Source: Magnolia sinica (taxonomy: Eukaryota; Streptophyta; Magnoliopsida; Magnoliales; Magnoliaceae). Taken from it: DNA of 64,000 nt. Below the pieces are notes generated by a model. It searched no databases. It saw only the letters and a program-made list of their open reading frames with translations, and had not been told where the DNA came from. Of the stretch, positions 13,496 to 27,900 are shown piece after piece (the stretch's first letter is position 1; each line of letters starts with the position of its first letter). The position numbers and the translations under genes are program-made. The stretch covers positions 70,395,501 to 70,459,500 of the forward strand of contig NC_080590.1 in assembly GCF_029962835.1 (NCBI RefSeq). The letters are read 5' to 3'.

Positions 13496-14770
13496 TGTTC
13501 ACAACCTCAGGTGTAAGGTCGCGATGTAGTAATAACTCGTGAGAACGAGGTCGAATCCATAGGGACTAAACTTGTATGTATTATGAAAAGAACTAGAACT
13601 AAAAGAAGATCTAAATCTGAATTTTGGAATAAAAGAGAGTAATTGTGAATAATGTTTAAACTATCGATTAAAGGTGGGAACTAGGGTGCTAAGGATCCAC
13701 TTGTAACTATCAAGATGCTACCTTACTTAATTCAAGGAACACAATTGGAATTGGAGTCTTATCCTATCTAATTGGAAGATAAAACAATTTAAATCAAATC
13801 CAAACTTTTCATTAACCTAATTCTCAATGGAGGAGAATTGTGAAGATTTGAAGAGATTCTGTCACCTTACCATGTTCAGGAGACGATGGTGAACAATAAG
13901 ATTTACTAACCTCATAATCTCAAAATAGAAAAAGAAAATATCAAAAGCTATCATAACATCTATTGTAATTTGAGTCATAATAAATCATAAAAAAATAAAA
14001 ATATTCTTTTAATATCAAACTAGAAATCAATGAGGTTCAATAAGAACAAGAATCAAAGCAAGATAATCATCCAAACACACTATAAGCTTCAGCTCTTAGC
14101 CCTAACTAAGAGGTTTAGCCAACCATAAACATGATTGAAATTAAATCTCTTAAAAAGGCATAAAAAATAAACTATGGAAGAAAAAAAACTCTTTGATAAC
14201 TGCTCCACCCTTGTGTATGCTCCTTGAGACCTTTCCAAACCCTATAAAATGCTTTGGAGCATCGTAGGGAGTTCTATTTAGAGTTGTGGAACTCCAACTC
14301 TCGTACCAAGTTGGAAAAATTTAGAAACCCCCTCAAATTTAAGCACTCTTCGCAGTTTCTCAACATATGCTCGGAGTTTAAACTGCCTCAAATTTATGCA
14401 TTTTGCGCAGTCTTCAAAACTAGACTCGGTGTTTTAGAATATGCCTTTTCAGGACAATTTTAGGAATATGTTTGTTTTCAGGACAATTTTAGAATTCATT
14501 TCTTCACTTCAAATATTTTATTCTCTTCATTCCTCATTTAGTTTCTTAGGATTTTTGGCATGTGAATTCTTCGTTAATGACTTCCAAATCTTCAAATCTT
14601 CATTTAGTTATCTTTCGAGTATAAATCTTCCTTTTGACATTAATTTCATCTTTAAGAACTTAAAATCACCTCGCACATGAAAACATGCTTAATTAAATCG
14701 ATTAAGCAATATTATGTTTATAAAATCAAGGTATAAATTAGAAGAAATATGCAATATTTTACACTCAACA
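13496..14770 (-). repeat. 5' LTR of the Athila-like element
   Basis: Read on the minus strand it starts TGTTGAGTGTAAAATATTGC and ends GGTTGTGAACA, 1275 bp. The inner end matches the LTR end at 54661-54670. The sequence is AT-rich. The partner LTR is outside the window, so no divergence-based age can be taken. The flank at 14771 onward is unrelated. Confidence 0.7.
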
Positions 14771-15366
14771 CCAGGCCCTAATGCTTTAAATGGTGTGGTC
14801 CACCTGAGGTTTGTATATGCTTTAATTTTGGGCTCACGCCCTAAACTTATCTGCTAAAATTGATGGACCAATGTGAATATGCACATATCATCATGGGCCC
14901 ACGGAACTTTGCAACGTCAGCACCCCAATGTGGTCGGGTTGGTGGTGTATTGCACACCACACAATCCAGCAGGGCCTAAATTATCCTCGATGGAACGATC
15001 TTGACCTTTCAAATTGTGACCTAGATGTAGAAAATAAAGAAGAAAAATACAGCAATGGTCCGTATTCAACTCAAAAGTCTCTGGCCCATGGTCCATCAAT
15101 GGTGTGGCACAACAGGCGAACGGTCGGGATTAATAAAAAAAAAACCCCCACTTGTGCAGAGGCAGGGGCCGAGTATCATAGAGTCCCTATCCTTTACCAA
15201 CGGTTCCCATGTGATAGTACCCTACGGGAGCATGCCACGCGTACATCTCCCCTTGGAAGGAAGGAACAAGATCTAATCTCTACTCAATCCTTTATTCTCA
15301 TTACAGGTAACTTCAGATCACATCTGTTAACTACTCCTCACCTCCTTAGATAACTACCTTTCCCCC

Positions 15367-15399
<33 letters not shown>

Positions 15400-15416
15400 C
15401 ACACCCCCTTCCCCCA
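14771..15416 (+). promoter_or_regulatory. Upstream region and leader of the GT14 gene
   Basis: This is about 650 bp between the Athila-like LTR and the start codon. A perfect (TC)n tract spans about 15370-15397, ending 19 bases before the ATG; pyrimidine-rich leaders of this type are common in plant genes. I see no convincing TATA box in the last 150 bases. The first 250 bases (14771-15020) carry 'gggcccac' and 'tggtccacc' phrases like the repeats elsewhere, so part of it may be repeat-derived. A poly(A) run lies at about 15136-15145. Confidence 0.5.
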
Positions 15417-15903
15417 ATGGGTATCAAAGAATTCATGATCTCCTTCATCTTCACTTCAATTCTGTTCACCCTCCTCTTCATCCCAACCATCTTAACAAGA
15501 CCCATTACTGGTTTGCGGCCTGCCGACCTCCCGGGCCTTCCCCAGCCTGCCAAAGCCTTCCCTGTCTCCTTCGCTTACCTCATCTCCGCTTCGAAAGGTG
15601 ACATCGACCGGCTGAAACGAGCCCTCCGTGTGTTGTACCACCCCGCCAATCACTACCTCCTCCACCTGGACGTCGATGCCGACCCCGCCGAACGGCTCGC
15701 CCTGTCCGAATTCGTCGCCGGAGAGCCCACATTCGCCCATTTCGGCAATGTGTGGATCGTCGGGAAGTCGAATTTGGTCACTTACAGGGGATCCACCATG
15801 CTTGCAAACACTCTCCATGCAATGTCTATGCTCCTCAGGACCTGCAAATGGGACTGGTTCATCAACCTCAGTGCCTCTGACTACCCTTTGGTGACTCAAG
15901 ATG
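15417..15903 (+). CDS. GLCAT14: GT14 gene exon 1
   Basis: It encodes residues 1-162 plus one base: the membrane anchor, the start of the GT14 domain and the segment ending DYPLVTQD. The donor is ATG|GTAAGG at 15904. It is noticeably GC-richer than the surrounding repeats. Reading past the donor soon meets a stop, which supports the splice. Confidence 0.93.
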
Positions 15904-18900
15904 GTAAGGTACAATAAGGGCAGAATGGTCATTTCCAGCAACTCGGTGTCTCTCTCTGATCATAGCCTGTGTGGCCCACTTTGCAGATCTGATACACGCC
16001 TTCTCCAATTTGCCCAGGCATCTCAATTTCATACAGCACAGCAGCCACTTGGGTTGGAAACTGTAAGAGAAATTTCCTGTCTTCTGGGGGTGGAATTGAT
16101 GATATCTAACCCCACCTCTCATTGATTTGCTTCCATCAATGTTCCCTTTTGTGAATTGGGTTTGAACAGAAAAGTTGCGCTACCCCAATTTACAAAATTA
16201 AAGGGGTTTTAGACTCTTTCAATGGCTTGGATTAAATTAAGTATTTTAAATCGATTTTTTTTTTTCCCCTTTTTGTAATCTTGAAGGAATAAGAGAGCGA
16301 AGCCGATAATGATAGATCCTGGGCTCTACAGTCTCAACAAATCAGAGATTATGTGGGTTACAAAGCAGAGGACCCTTCCTACCGCTTTCAAGCTATACAC
16401 AGGTTTTTATCCTTTACTACGTATCCCTTCCTGCTCTTGTAGAGGGCCATATTCCATCGAGTCACCTTACATGTATCCATTCGTGCATCTAATAGTTCAA
16501 AAACCCGACAACTCAACTCGACTTAATGTTAAGAGAAGTCGGGTTGACTCAAAGGCTCGACCCAACCCTGACTCAATAATTACTACTTAGAAAATGAAAA
16601 TATCATGATTGTTAATAGATATTTAAAATAATTAGATCTCTTATAAGTAATGTATATCCTAATAATAAAAAATCCAATATTGTTCTTAACTCATTGGTTA
16701 AGGGTTTTGCTTCTTTAGTCAAAGCATAGGACCCTTTCCACTGCTATACAATGTTGTTGTTGTTGTTTTTTTTTTTTTTTTTCTTTTTTTTTTTAATTTT
16801 AAATTTAACAAAATAAAAACAAAAACCATGGTAGTTTTTATTGGAAACCACGGAAACACTCCAGGATGAATTAAGCAAACTACACTCAATCGTACAACCA
16901 AGTCCAAACAAGAACAATCCAAATTTTATATAAAAAAACCCTTGTGAAAAAAAAAAAAAAAAAACCACGGCACAAAGCGACAAGTAATACACCATGAAAG
17001 CAGAATTTAAATTATAAGAGATAATAGCTTACTGATTCCAACAAGCCTCAAATCTACTTCACAAGCCCTATCTATACCCTTGAACCCTTAGGAACAATTT
17101 AGAAAGCCCTAATACACCTCTTCCATACCCTAATCCCTATTACACTCGATATATATACTATCAAAACCAAAATAGGAAATAAATTTTGCACATATGCAAT
17201 TCTGCACATATCTTCAACGGGACCCTCGATGGCATCGAGAACCCATTGAGGATATGTTGATGGCATCGAACTCCATAGATGTCATCGAGTAGCAACACTA
17301 AAACGTTCCGCCAACCAACATAGATTTTCCAAATTTTTCCGGTGGGATCGAGCACTTGTCGATGGCATTGACATTTGCTCGATGACATCAAGTGGTTTGT
17401 CGATGACATCGACAAACCCTGTTATTCACACATTTAAGACATCAACAATAATCTCCACCATGTCTTCAATCTTCATTCATCATAGCTCCTCATCAATCAA
17501 CATCTCTAATTCTGCCTTCCATTATAACTTCATCATCACTTCTCGTGCACACTTCATCTTCCATTTATGCTCGCCAAGCCTAAAGAGGTTGCACGGAATT
17601 TGAACTTCTTTGTATAAACCAACTTCGTAAGTATATTAGTCGGATTCACACTTGTGTAAATCTTCTTTGAAGTCACGCCTCATTCCTTAAGCATTTGTCA
17701 GATAAAATGATAATGTACATTAATATATTTAGTACGTGAGTGATAAACAGAATTCTTAGCCAAATTGATCGCACTTTCGCTGTACAATTGACTGGCACGG
17801 CGTCCTGTTGAAGCCCCAACAGATTTATCAGTCCTCTAAACCAAAAATATTTCTTGAATGCTTCTATCACTGCCATATATCTAGCTTCAGTCATAGAAAA
17901 AGCCACCATAGATCAAAACTTCGACATCCAACTAATCTCTCCACCCGCTAGTAGAAATGAGTAAAAGTCGATCTTCTATTATTCATATTACCTGCGTAAT
18001 CAGAATCCACATAGCTTACTAACTAGTCTCCTAATTTTTCAAATGATGAGATATAGTCTTGCGTACTTCGAATATATTGAAATAGCCATTTCACTGCCTT
18101 CATTAATATCAGACCCTTTCGCCATCTTAAGATTATAAAACTCTTTCTTAAGATACAGATGATTGCCCAAGGATTTCTTCATTACAAACTGTCTAATTTT
18201 GTTTAAACCCCTGCGATCGTCTTTTAATTAATGACAATATAAAGAACATTATCTATCAAACATAATTGGATTAAGGTAATAGTTCCTCATCAAGTTCTTC
18301 TCACTCTGCATCGCTCATAGATTCAGGACGCTTCACTTTACTAAAGAGTGCTTATTGCAATCCTTGTTGAATTAGAAGGCCTCTTATCTTCACCTTCTAT
18401 AGTTCAAAATTGTTTCTTCCAGTGAACTTCTTCGTTTCTTGCTTCACGTTTGATCCCTTCGATGACATGTTTCAAATTTAAACTCAAAATCCAATATTAT
18501 CTCTAATACCACTTGTTGAGGAATCATGGAAGTAAACCCCAAATTCGAATTAAACAAGAAAGAGATAATTGTAAACAAATACCACAGAGAAATCACGATT
18601 TTTACATGGAAAACCTTTACAAAAAAACCACGCCATAAAAATACAAGCAAATCCATTATGGTAAACTAATTACAAGATATGGATGCACTTACATAGATGA
18701 GAATCCTTGAAAAACCCTCTTTAAAATCCTTACTTTCTCTCTAGAACTCCTTAATGATGCCCTTTATCAAGCAGAACCCAAGTATCGAGCAGAGACCAAG
18801 CTAGGGCTCTTGCATCTCCTCAGCATCATAGAAGATTGTGAACCCTTAGGCAAGCTAGGGCAAATGACGAGGTGTGGAAGGTGACTAATATTGTCATGCA

Positions 18901-21900
18901 TTGGATGACGACTCGTGTCTGATTGCAGGAATTATTGTCTGCCTCCTCGTCATTGTCACGTGGAGGGATGAGCTCTTGAGTGAAATACTCCCATAGGGTA
19001 ATAGGGTATTGAGCTAAGTCTAGAAGGTCATCATGATCAACCTGCTTCTTTCACTTCCTAGCCTTATGGTAGGCAACATGCCAATGTAGCCAGATGATGA
19101 CAATGACATGCTTGGCCTTTATAATGTAGTTGTTCTCTTGTTGGTTGGAGTATCCAACAAGGTATTATAAGTTGTGAATACACCTTTTGCCAAGGACTAG
19201 CTACCTAGGTTCAACATGGTCCTCATCATACTCGTCCTCTAGTCGAAGAAAGGGCGACAAGTGAATCCGAAGAGAAGTGAAGGAAGCATCACTGACTAGT
19301 ACGTAGGTGTGTTAGAGATGGTGTTAAAATCGATCGGCTTATTTTTGCTTCCTCAAGCGTGATATCACCATCATTATTCATCTTCTAGATGAGGTTCTTA
19401 AAGACATGTCAATCCTTAATTTTATGGCCAATGATGTGGTGATGTCAGTAAAACTTGGGATCCTTCGTTGTATTGGCCTCTTGAGGCCAAAGAGACTCAG
19501 GCAGAAAGGTGGTGCCCCCACAGACCAATTGTTCAAACATTGGAATCGAGGGCTGTTTGGCATCTTTACTAATAAGAGCTTATTTGCTTATGGTAAAAGA
19601 TAAGGTATTATTTTGAAAATAAAATGTTTGATAAAGCTCCACTTTTACTATTTAATTCCTTTAGAAACTAGTAACAAAGCTCTTAAAAAATAAGTGAGGG
19701 AGATGTTACTTTTTTAAGCGCTTATTTGGCTTATGTGGGTAGACGTGTTTTTGCTAATTTTGAACAAGTTTGTCCTTGAAACCTTTTAGGTAATTCCCAT
19801 CTTACCCTCTACTCTTTTCTTTACAATCTCACCAAGGTGTGCCCCACATGATGAATGACCCATATTAAAGATGGGGCCCCACATGATGAATGGTCCATGT
19901 CAACGTTGGCCCACTTAATGCAATGTGACATCAAAGGTGGGACCCACATGATGGATGACCCACTTGGCCCCACATAAAGGATGATCCATATCAAACGGGC
20001 CCGCTTGATGGACAATCCACATTAAATGTGGGAACATGAAGGATGGTGGACATTGAAGGTGGGACCACATGATGGAAGGTTGACATCAAAGGTGGGCCCA
20101 CATAATGAACAACACATATTGAAGGTTAGGCCCCACATGATGGGCGATCTACAATAAAGGTGAGACCCACATGATGGATGACCCACATCAAAATGTGGCC
20201 GCTCATGATGCATTATCCACATCAAGTGGGCCTCTCATAATGTACAGTCCACAACAAGTGTTTGCCCACATGATGAATGACCCCTATCAAATGTAGACCC
20301 CACATGATGGATGGGCCATAACATGATGGACCATCCACATCAAGTGGGGCCCACTTGATGGAAGGTCCACATCAAAGGTGAGACCCACATGATGAATGAT
20401 GGACATTGAAGGTGGTCCCACGTGATGGATTGTGGACATCAAAGGTGGGCTCACATGTTGAACGACCCACATTGAAGGTAGGGCCCCACATAATGGACAC
20501 ATAATGGATGAGCCTTACTTGATGGACAATCCACATCAAAGTGTGGTCCCTTGTGATGGACAATCCACATTAAGTGGGCCCCACCTGATGGATGGTCTAC
20601 ATCAAAAGTCTCGCATGATTGACGACCTATATCCAAAGTGGCCCAACATGATGATCCACGTAGAGGTGCACTTTAGACGATGGATAGTGGAACATCAAAT
20701 ACAGGCCCCCCATGATGTATAACCCACTTCAAAGGTGGGGCCCACATGATGGGACACATCAAATGTGGACTCCACATGATGGGTAGTGGACATTGAGGGG
20801 CCCCATATAAAGAACAATTATCATTGATGTTGGGCCCAATATGATGAATGACCTACATCAAGTTGGGCCCCACATGTGCACAGTCTACATCAAAGGTCAA
20901 CCCCTAATGATAAATTGTCCACATTCAAAATAGTCCTCGCATGATGAATGACCCACTTTGAAGGTTTGGCTCACATGATGGATGATCCACATCAAAGGTG
21001 GGCTCCATACGATGGATGGTCCACATCTAATGTCCAATATAATGGACATCCCAAAAGTCTTAAAACATGAAGATTGTAGCCATCCATTCTTTTGCCAATC
21101 TTTAGTGAGATCCACCAAAACAACTATTTGGATTGCTCTCTTACAATGGAGTTGTAATTTTTAATAACATCAACTACCTCTTAAAAAGCTCTTATTTGAA
21201 TGTCTTACTAAACATGCTTATTTCAAATATGAGTTTTTTTAAGGATATTTTACCAAACGAGTATATATAAAACAAGTGCTAGAAGAAAAAGAGCTTACTA
21301 AAGTAGCTCTTATTAGAATTTGAGTAGAGATGCCAAATGAGCCATAAGATCCACCATTAGGAAGGTGTATTCCCTCTTTGGGCATGTCACACTTCTGTTA
21401 CTTGCATTGTTCTTACCCCCCCCCCCCCCCCCCCATGTTAACTTTTATATGATTCTTTCCCTCATTTCCCTCATCGACAGAAATTGAGGAAGACACATTG
21501 TTATGTTCTCACTAGAGTTAGTTTAGTTAAGGTACCTAATTATTAGACATGACCTACTTAAAAGGACCTTGCACCTTCGCACAAATGCCCATGATTCAGT
21601 CTGTCATGTTTACTACTGCAATGCTCATACCCAAAAGCTTGGGCAAAGGGACCAAGTCAAATGTGTGACAGGACACTTGACCATAAACGATCTCGAACGG
21701 AGACTTCCCTATCGAGCAGCTCACCATGCTGAATGCAAACTCCGCTTGAGACAAGGCCAAATTCCACTACTTCACCAGTCTGCCCATCGGTATGCAAGTG
21801 GTAGGCACTGTTGAATTGAAATTGTGTACCGAACCAACTCCACAAAATCCGCCAGAAGTTTATTTTGAACTTCGTGTCATTGTCAGAAGTAATGATCTCA

Positions 21901-24900
21901 GGAACCCCGTGTAGCCGCACAACCTCTTTGAAGAATAGGTTCGCCACGTGTGTTACATCAATAGTCTTCTGTAGTGCCCCGAAATTCAAGGGCCGAGTAA
22001 GAACTCGGATCTCGGATTCCCAAGTGCCACGTGTACCCTAACGGGCCTCATATGCATGTAAATATGGATATCAAGAAATCAAATAAAGATTAAATCAACA
22101 TAAGGTAACTAATCATCAAAATTTTAAATATAAACCATCCACAATCCAAGTGCTACTAATAAAGTTATGAACCAGCATAAAACCTCATAATCCCAAGAAA
22201 CAAATATTCATTAGGGACCTAGTCTCATCCTCTCATCTCTCTTAAAGAAAGTTGGGCCCTGGCCCTGGCCCGAGATCATCCATTGCGCTAGTAAGATCCG
22301 CTAAACGTCTGAAAGTACGCTAACTCCTCGTCATCGTCCAATGCATCTCGCTCTAAGGTTCTTGCATCTATGCCAGAGTCTGGTTGGTGTTTTAAAACAC
22401 CGTCCCAGAGTGGGAGTGAGTGATTAACTCAGTGGTACCATTAGCAATAAATAGCACAAATAATCATGCATATAATAGATTTAGCAAACAACATACATCA
22501 TAGATTTCTAAATACTCTTGTTAATGAAATGCATGGTTCATGATATAATTCATGACTCTTTCCACCAACACTCCCTCGAGCGACAACATCTAACGATACC
22601 GAATGACCAACACTCCCTCAGTGCGACCTTGACTCCCTAATCGCCAAAGTAAGTAATACAATGTTATAGATCATGTTAGCCGAGTCGATTAATTAGGTTC
22701 ATTCATCCAACAGGTTGGGGAAACCATAATACCCTTAGTAAAACGTTGCCCTAACCTCATCGTGTGGCTAAGGGTCGTGGCTGATTGGCTCTCGTGACCC
22801 TTAGCCCTCGTGGGTTCGATAATCTCATAGTTCTTAAGCTCATACGAAGTCAATTAGGACTTTCAAGTCTAGCTCGCGGTCATTATGGGGAGGTCGCCAC
22901 CCCAGTATAGGCCGACAGGACAGGCATAGTGTCACATACCACCATCCCCGACTCATGAGTCTTGGTACTCATTGGTCATTACAGGGAGGCTCGTCACCCT
23001 AGCGTAGGCCGACAACACGAGCATAGTGTCCCATACCACCATCCCCGACTCATGAGTCTTATGGGCCGAATATTATAATTAACAGTGGGTGCAAAGGTCT
23101 CGGGGTATCTCGGGTTTCTACATAGGCGTGCGATCATGGTTAACACATAAGGATGGATGATTGTGAGTCAATATGCCCCCATAAGTCGCACCGTAAACCA
23201 AACGGTCTGAGAACGATGTCTCATGTAGTCCAACTACGACCGTCAATTCATAGCTTAACTAATCAGGCCATATTTACTCATGGGCAGGCCCAACGGAAGG
23301 ACGCCCAAGTGATTCAATTAATCGGCCAATTCATAAGAGTTTATGCACTAGATAAACAGCATGTATCATCAGATTCAGGGATAAGTCACATAAGGCAAGC
23401 ATAATTCAGCAATTCAACTACATGGACAGTAATAAACCAAATTCAACTAAACCATACAGACCATATTCAATGTGTTTCAACATATACAGCCATAAGGACA
23501 TCCATGCACCAATACACAACAGTTTGGTCTTTCATGGGTCAACATAAATCATGCAATTCAGTTGTATGTAGAGGATCAAGTACAAGTAATTTAACAAATC
23601 AGCGAGTTGTCAACAATTCATGCCTTCTCTCCTAGCGCATTTGACATGCAACAATGATTCATCTAGAATTAGTAATATTTGGGGAAAATTAATTGCTTAT
23701 TCCCTATAAGAACATGCAATTAACAATTCATACATTGTGGTATTAGGGGCTCACACCTTTTTTGTCATGAATTTGAAAAATCCCTAGTCTATAGTCCCAT
23801 TCATGCACTCCTAAGGAAATTTCAGCAACATACAATAGCAATGCACCATACACATTTACTAGACCTGCGCTAGGCACGATAATCGGCCACCTAAAAGTAA
23901 TGGTCTGCACCTATAGTTGACCAGAAGCCGCTGAAATCGTCCTAATGTCGCCTGGTCTACAAGCTCAACGCGTTGGGGCCCCGCGTTATAAGAAAACGGC
24001 GGTAAGATGCATGCATTTAGCTGAAAATTAGGAGGAAATGGGATGAAGTTCAGTTCTCACCTTAGATAGGGCGTAGCTCGGTTCTACGGCGGTAGGATCG
24101 AGATCTGCGAGGTTACAAGGGCGTGGGTGCGAGGGAAATGCGATCCCCAAGCACCAAAGCACTCCCTTCCTTTCTCTCTCTCTATCTCTCTTCTCTATTT
24201 CCCTTTCTCTCTATTCTCTCTCTCTCTCTCTCAAATTTTCAGTTGCTGGAAAATCAGCAAATGAGAGAGGGTTGGGCCATATATACCCTAGAATTAGATC
24301 CTTTAACTCTGAGTTTGATAATATGCCTCCAATGGCCCTGTGGGGCCCATTTTTAGCTATTAGGGCCACCCTGATGGGCCCTTGGCCCATCCAATTCATG
24401 GATAAGGTGTCTCATGGTTTGATGAAGGGCAGGGTAAAATTTGACGGCAAACGGATGCGAGGTTTTGCCGCAGCGGTCCGATTTGTGATCAACGATTTCC
24501 GGCTTTTGATCAACGGTTAGAATTTATGGGCGAGGGCAGTGAAATATTTCTAGCCTTCAGTGTAAATTTAGAAGAGATCCGACGACTAGAATGCCCAGAA
24601 TATCCGATCCAAGAAACAGGGCCAATTGATTTAAATTATTAGGTTTTCCTTCTTTAGGCCTGGCGATTCGCGATTTCCAAGTGTCGGTTGGACGGCATGG
24701 TTTATCCATCTATGGGCATCATCTGAGCCTGTAGTCCGTGAGGGACTACAAGCCCAGTGAGGCATATAACTTCCTAATGTTTCAGAATTTTTGGTTCTTC
24801 CTCTGGCGGTACACGGCTCGTACGAACAGTCGCCAAGTGAGACTTGGCCGTCTGACCCTACGGCCCGTGTTCGGCCTGAATATAATTTGATCAAGTTACA

Positions 24901-27900
24901 TTAGTGGCTTAATCATGATTAATTTATGGGTAATAAGCCCCCACGTGCGACCGAATTGTACGGTCCTACATCAGTTTGCACGTGAGCGGCTCAGGACACT
25001 GCTTCAGTTTTGGGGCGGGTGTTACAATCTACTCCCCTTATAAATAAATTTCATCCTTGAAATTTGTACCTGTTCGTATTGCTTGAGCAGGTTCAGGTAG
25101 TGCTTGCAGATTTCAGCTTCAGTCTCCCAAGTGGCTTCTTCTTCATGGTGTGTCCACAGTACTTTGACCAATAGGATTACCTTGTTCCGCAACCCTTGTT
25201 CTTTCTTGTCCAGGATTCGTGTGGGCTTAAGAATGTACGTGGCGTTGTCCTTGAGTTCCATGTGTTCCCATCGAATGACATGTGAGGGGTTGGGAACATA
25301 CTTTTTTAGCATAGAGACATGAAACACATTGTGTACTCCGGGGAGTGGAGTGGGCAATCCCAAGCGATATGCGACTGGCCCTATGCGGTCGAGAATTTGA
25401 AAAGGCCCAATATATCGCGGGGTAAGCTTCCCTTTCTTGTCAAAATGTAGGACTCCTTTCATTGGCGAAATCCTTAGGAACACATGGTCTCCTGCTTCAA
25501 ATTCTATGTCCATTCACCTTGTGTCTGCGTAGCTTTTCTGTCTACTCTGGGCCGTTTGGAGACGCCGCCTAATGATTTCGATCTTCTCGGTGGTTGTCCG
25601 CACCAAATCAGGCCCAATAAACCTTTCTCACTAATCTCGGGCCAGCAATGAGGCGCTCGACATGGGTGCCCATATAAGGCTTCATAAGGCATCATGCCGA
25701 TATTAGCTTGAAAACTATTGTTGTAAGCGAATTTGGCGTAAGGGAGACATTTGTCCCAACTATCCAAGAAGTCTAGTGTATAGGCTCTCAACATGTCCTC
25801 TAATATCTGATTTACTTGTTCTGTCTACCCATCTGTTTGTAGGTGGAAGGCGGTACTATACTTCAACTTCACTCCCATTGCTTATTGTATTCGGGTCCAA
25901 AACATTGAAGTGAATTGGGTATCTCGATCCGATACGATTTCCAAGGGAACACCACAGAGCCGAACTATTTCTTTAATGTACAATCTAGCTAGATCGTCGG
26001 CAGAATAAGAAGTTCGAATTGGGAGAAAATGAGCCAATTTTGTCAACCGGTCCACAATCACCCAAATTGAATCGTGTCCCTTCCTCATCCTGGGCAAACT
26101 TGAGATGAAGTCCCATTTCCATTCAGCAAGAGGCATAGGCTGTAAGAGGCCTGGTGGTCGGCGATTTTCAGCCTTGGCTTGTTGACATGTGAGACATCGA
26201 GAGACGTAATCAATTATTTATCTTTTCATGTTGTCCCACCAATAGTTTCGCTTGAGGTCCCGATACATTTTGGTGCTCCCAGGATGTATTGCTAGCTTCG
26301 AGTTATGGGCCTCGGTTAGAAGTTCTTCTTTCAATTTGGGATGGTTCGGGACGCAAAGGCGACCTTGGAATCGTAGGCCTCCATCGGAGCCGATTCTCCA
26401 TTCGGAGTCGCTCCAAACTTTTGCCAATTCTCTCATTTTTCTCAACTTCATTTGGTTCTTTCACCATCAATTTCAACTCGAAGTCCCACACAAATTCCAC
26501 AATACTACATTCTTCTACCATTAATGGGGCGGCAAATTCTAGCATCTTCTTTTGGCTCAAAACGTCTGCCACTAGATTGGCTTTACCATGGTGGTAGGAG
26601 ACATTAAACTTGAAGTCCTTTAGTGTCACCATCTAGTAGCGTTGTCTCATATTCAAGTCTCTTTGGGTGAAGATGTACTTCTTGTGATCACAAAAGAGCT
26701 CGAATTCTTCCCCGTAGAGGTAATGTCTCCATAGCTTCATGGTGAAGATGACTGCCGCCAATTCAAAGTCGTGAGTAGGATACTTTTCTTCATGTTTCCT
26801 CAATTGTCGTGAGGCATAGGCAATGACCCTGTCCTTCTGCATAAGGACACAACCCAATCCGACACGGGATGCATCTGTGTAGATCATGTATTTAACTCCT
26901 TGCTCAGGCAGAATAAGCACTAGAGCCGAGGTCAATCTCTCCTTTATAGGCCACTTCCGCCTTTTCATTGTAGGCATAACTTGAGGTCTTTCCTGGTGAG
27001 CTGGGATAGGGGTTGGGCTATCTTTGAGAAGTCCTTGATAAACCGGCGGTAATATCCCGCCAGTCCCAAGAAGCTCCTGACTTCCGTAACCAAACTCAGC
27101 CGCTTCCAATCTTGTATCGCCACTACCTTAGCTAGGTCCACTGAGATGCCTTCCTTGGATACTACATGGCCCAAGAACTTGACCTCCTCTTTCCAGAAGT
27201 CACATTTCCGAAATTTAGCAAAAAATTTGTTTCACTTAAGCGTCTCCAAAACTGCTCGCAAGTGTCCTTCATGTTCTTTGCGACTTTTGGAATATATTAG
27301 AATGTCATCAATAAACATAATAACAAATTGATACAAAAAGGGCCTGAAAACTCTGTTCATCATATTCATGAACACAGCTGGCGAATTCGTGAGTCCAAAG
27401 GGTATGACCAAGAACTCATAGTGCCCAAAGCTGGTTCTAAATGCCATTTTTGGTATGTCCTCTTCCCTAACCCAAAGCTGATGGTACCGGGATTGCAAAT
27501 CAATTTTTAAGAAGTACTGAGCACCTCTCAGTTGATCAAACAGATCATCAATCCTAGGCAGTGGGTATTTATTCTTCACAGTGACTTGGTTCAACCGTCA
27601 ATAATCGATGCACAGCCATAAGGAGCCATCCTTCTTTCTTACAAACACAACTGGGGCTCCCCAAGGTGATACACTGGTTCGGATGAAACCTAAGTCCAGT
27701 AATTCATCTATCTAAACCCGAAGTTCCTCCATTTCATACGGGGGCATTTAGTAGATTGGAAGAGAAATGGGCGCAATGCCCATCACCAATTCTATGGTGA
27801 AATCGATCTCCCGTCGGGGAGGGAGTCCCGGTAGTTGCTTGAATACATCAGCATAGTCTTTGACTACGAGTGTGCGAGTTAATGAAAGTTCTTCGTCGTC

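Larger units (their letters stand above)
2637..14770 (-). mobile_element. Athila-like Gypsy element, nested and broken
   Basis: Read on the minus strand the order is LTR (14770-13496), tRNA-Asp-type primer site, gag, protease, reverse transcriptase, RNase H, integrase. Two later insertions interrupt it: a TG...CA element at 5221-10827, and the left-edge Gypsy element that cuts its integrase. The 3' LTR is not in the window. Gag, protease and RT resemble Athila-clade proteins (for example RTLRDYLQP, LDLGASVNLI and DHFPLPFIDQILERL). It is a fossil with many breaks (well over ten). Its LTR ends only about 650 bp upstream of the GT14 start codon and is oriented away from that gene. Confidence 0.85.

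Noticed and set aside
15492-15941. Minus-strand open frame of 149 residues over GT14 exon 1
   Set aside because: Shadow of the GC-rich plus-strand exon, which has strong family motifs and fitting splice sites.
19834-21050. Regular repeat with short variable stretches, CRISPR-like at first sight
   Set aside because: The units are diverged along their whole length with no constant repeat and spacer, and the context is plant nuclear DNA inside a hAT-like element. It is a minisatellite.
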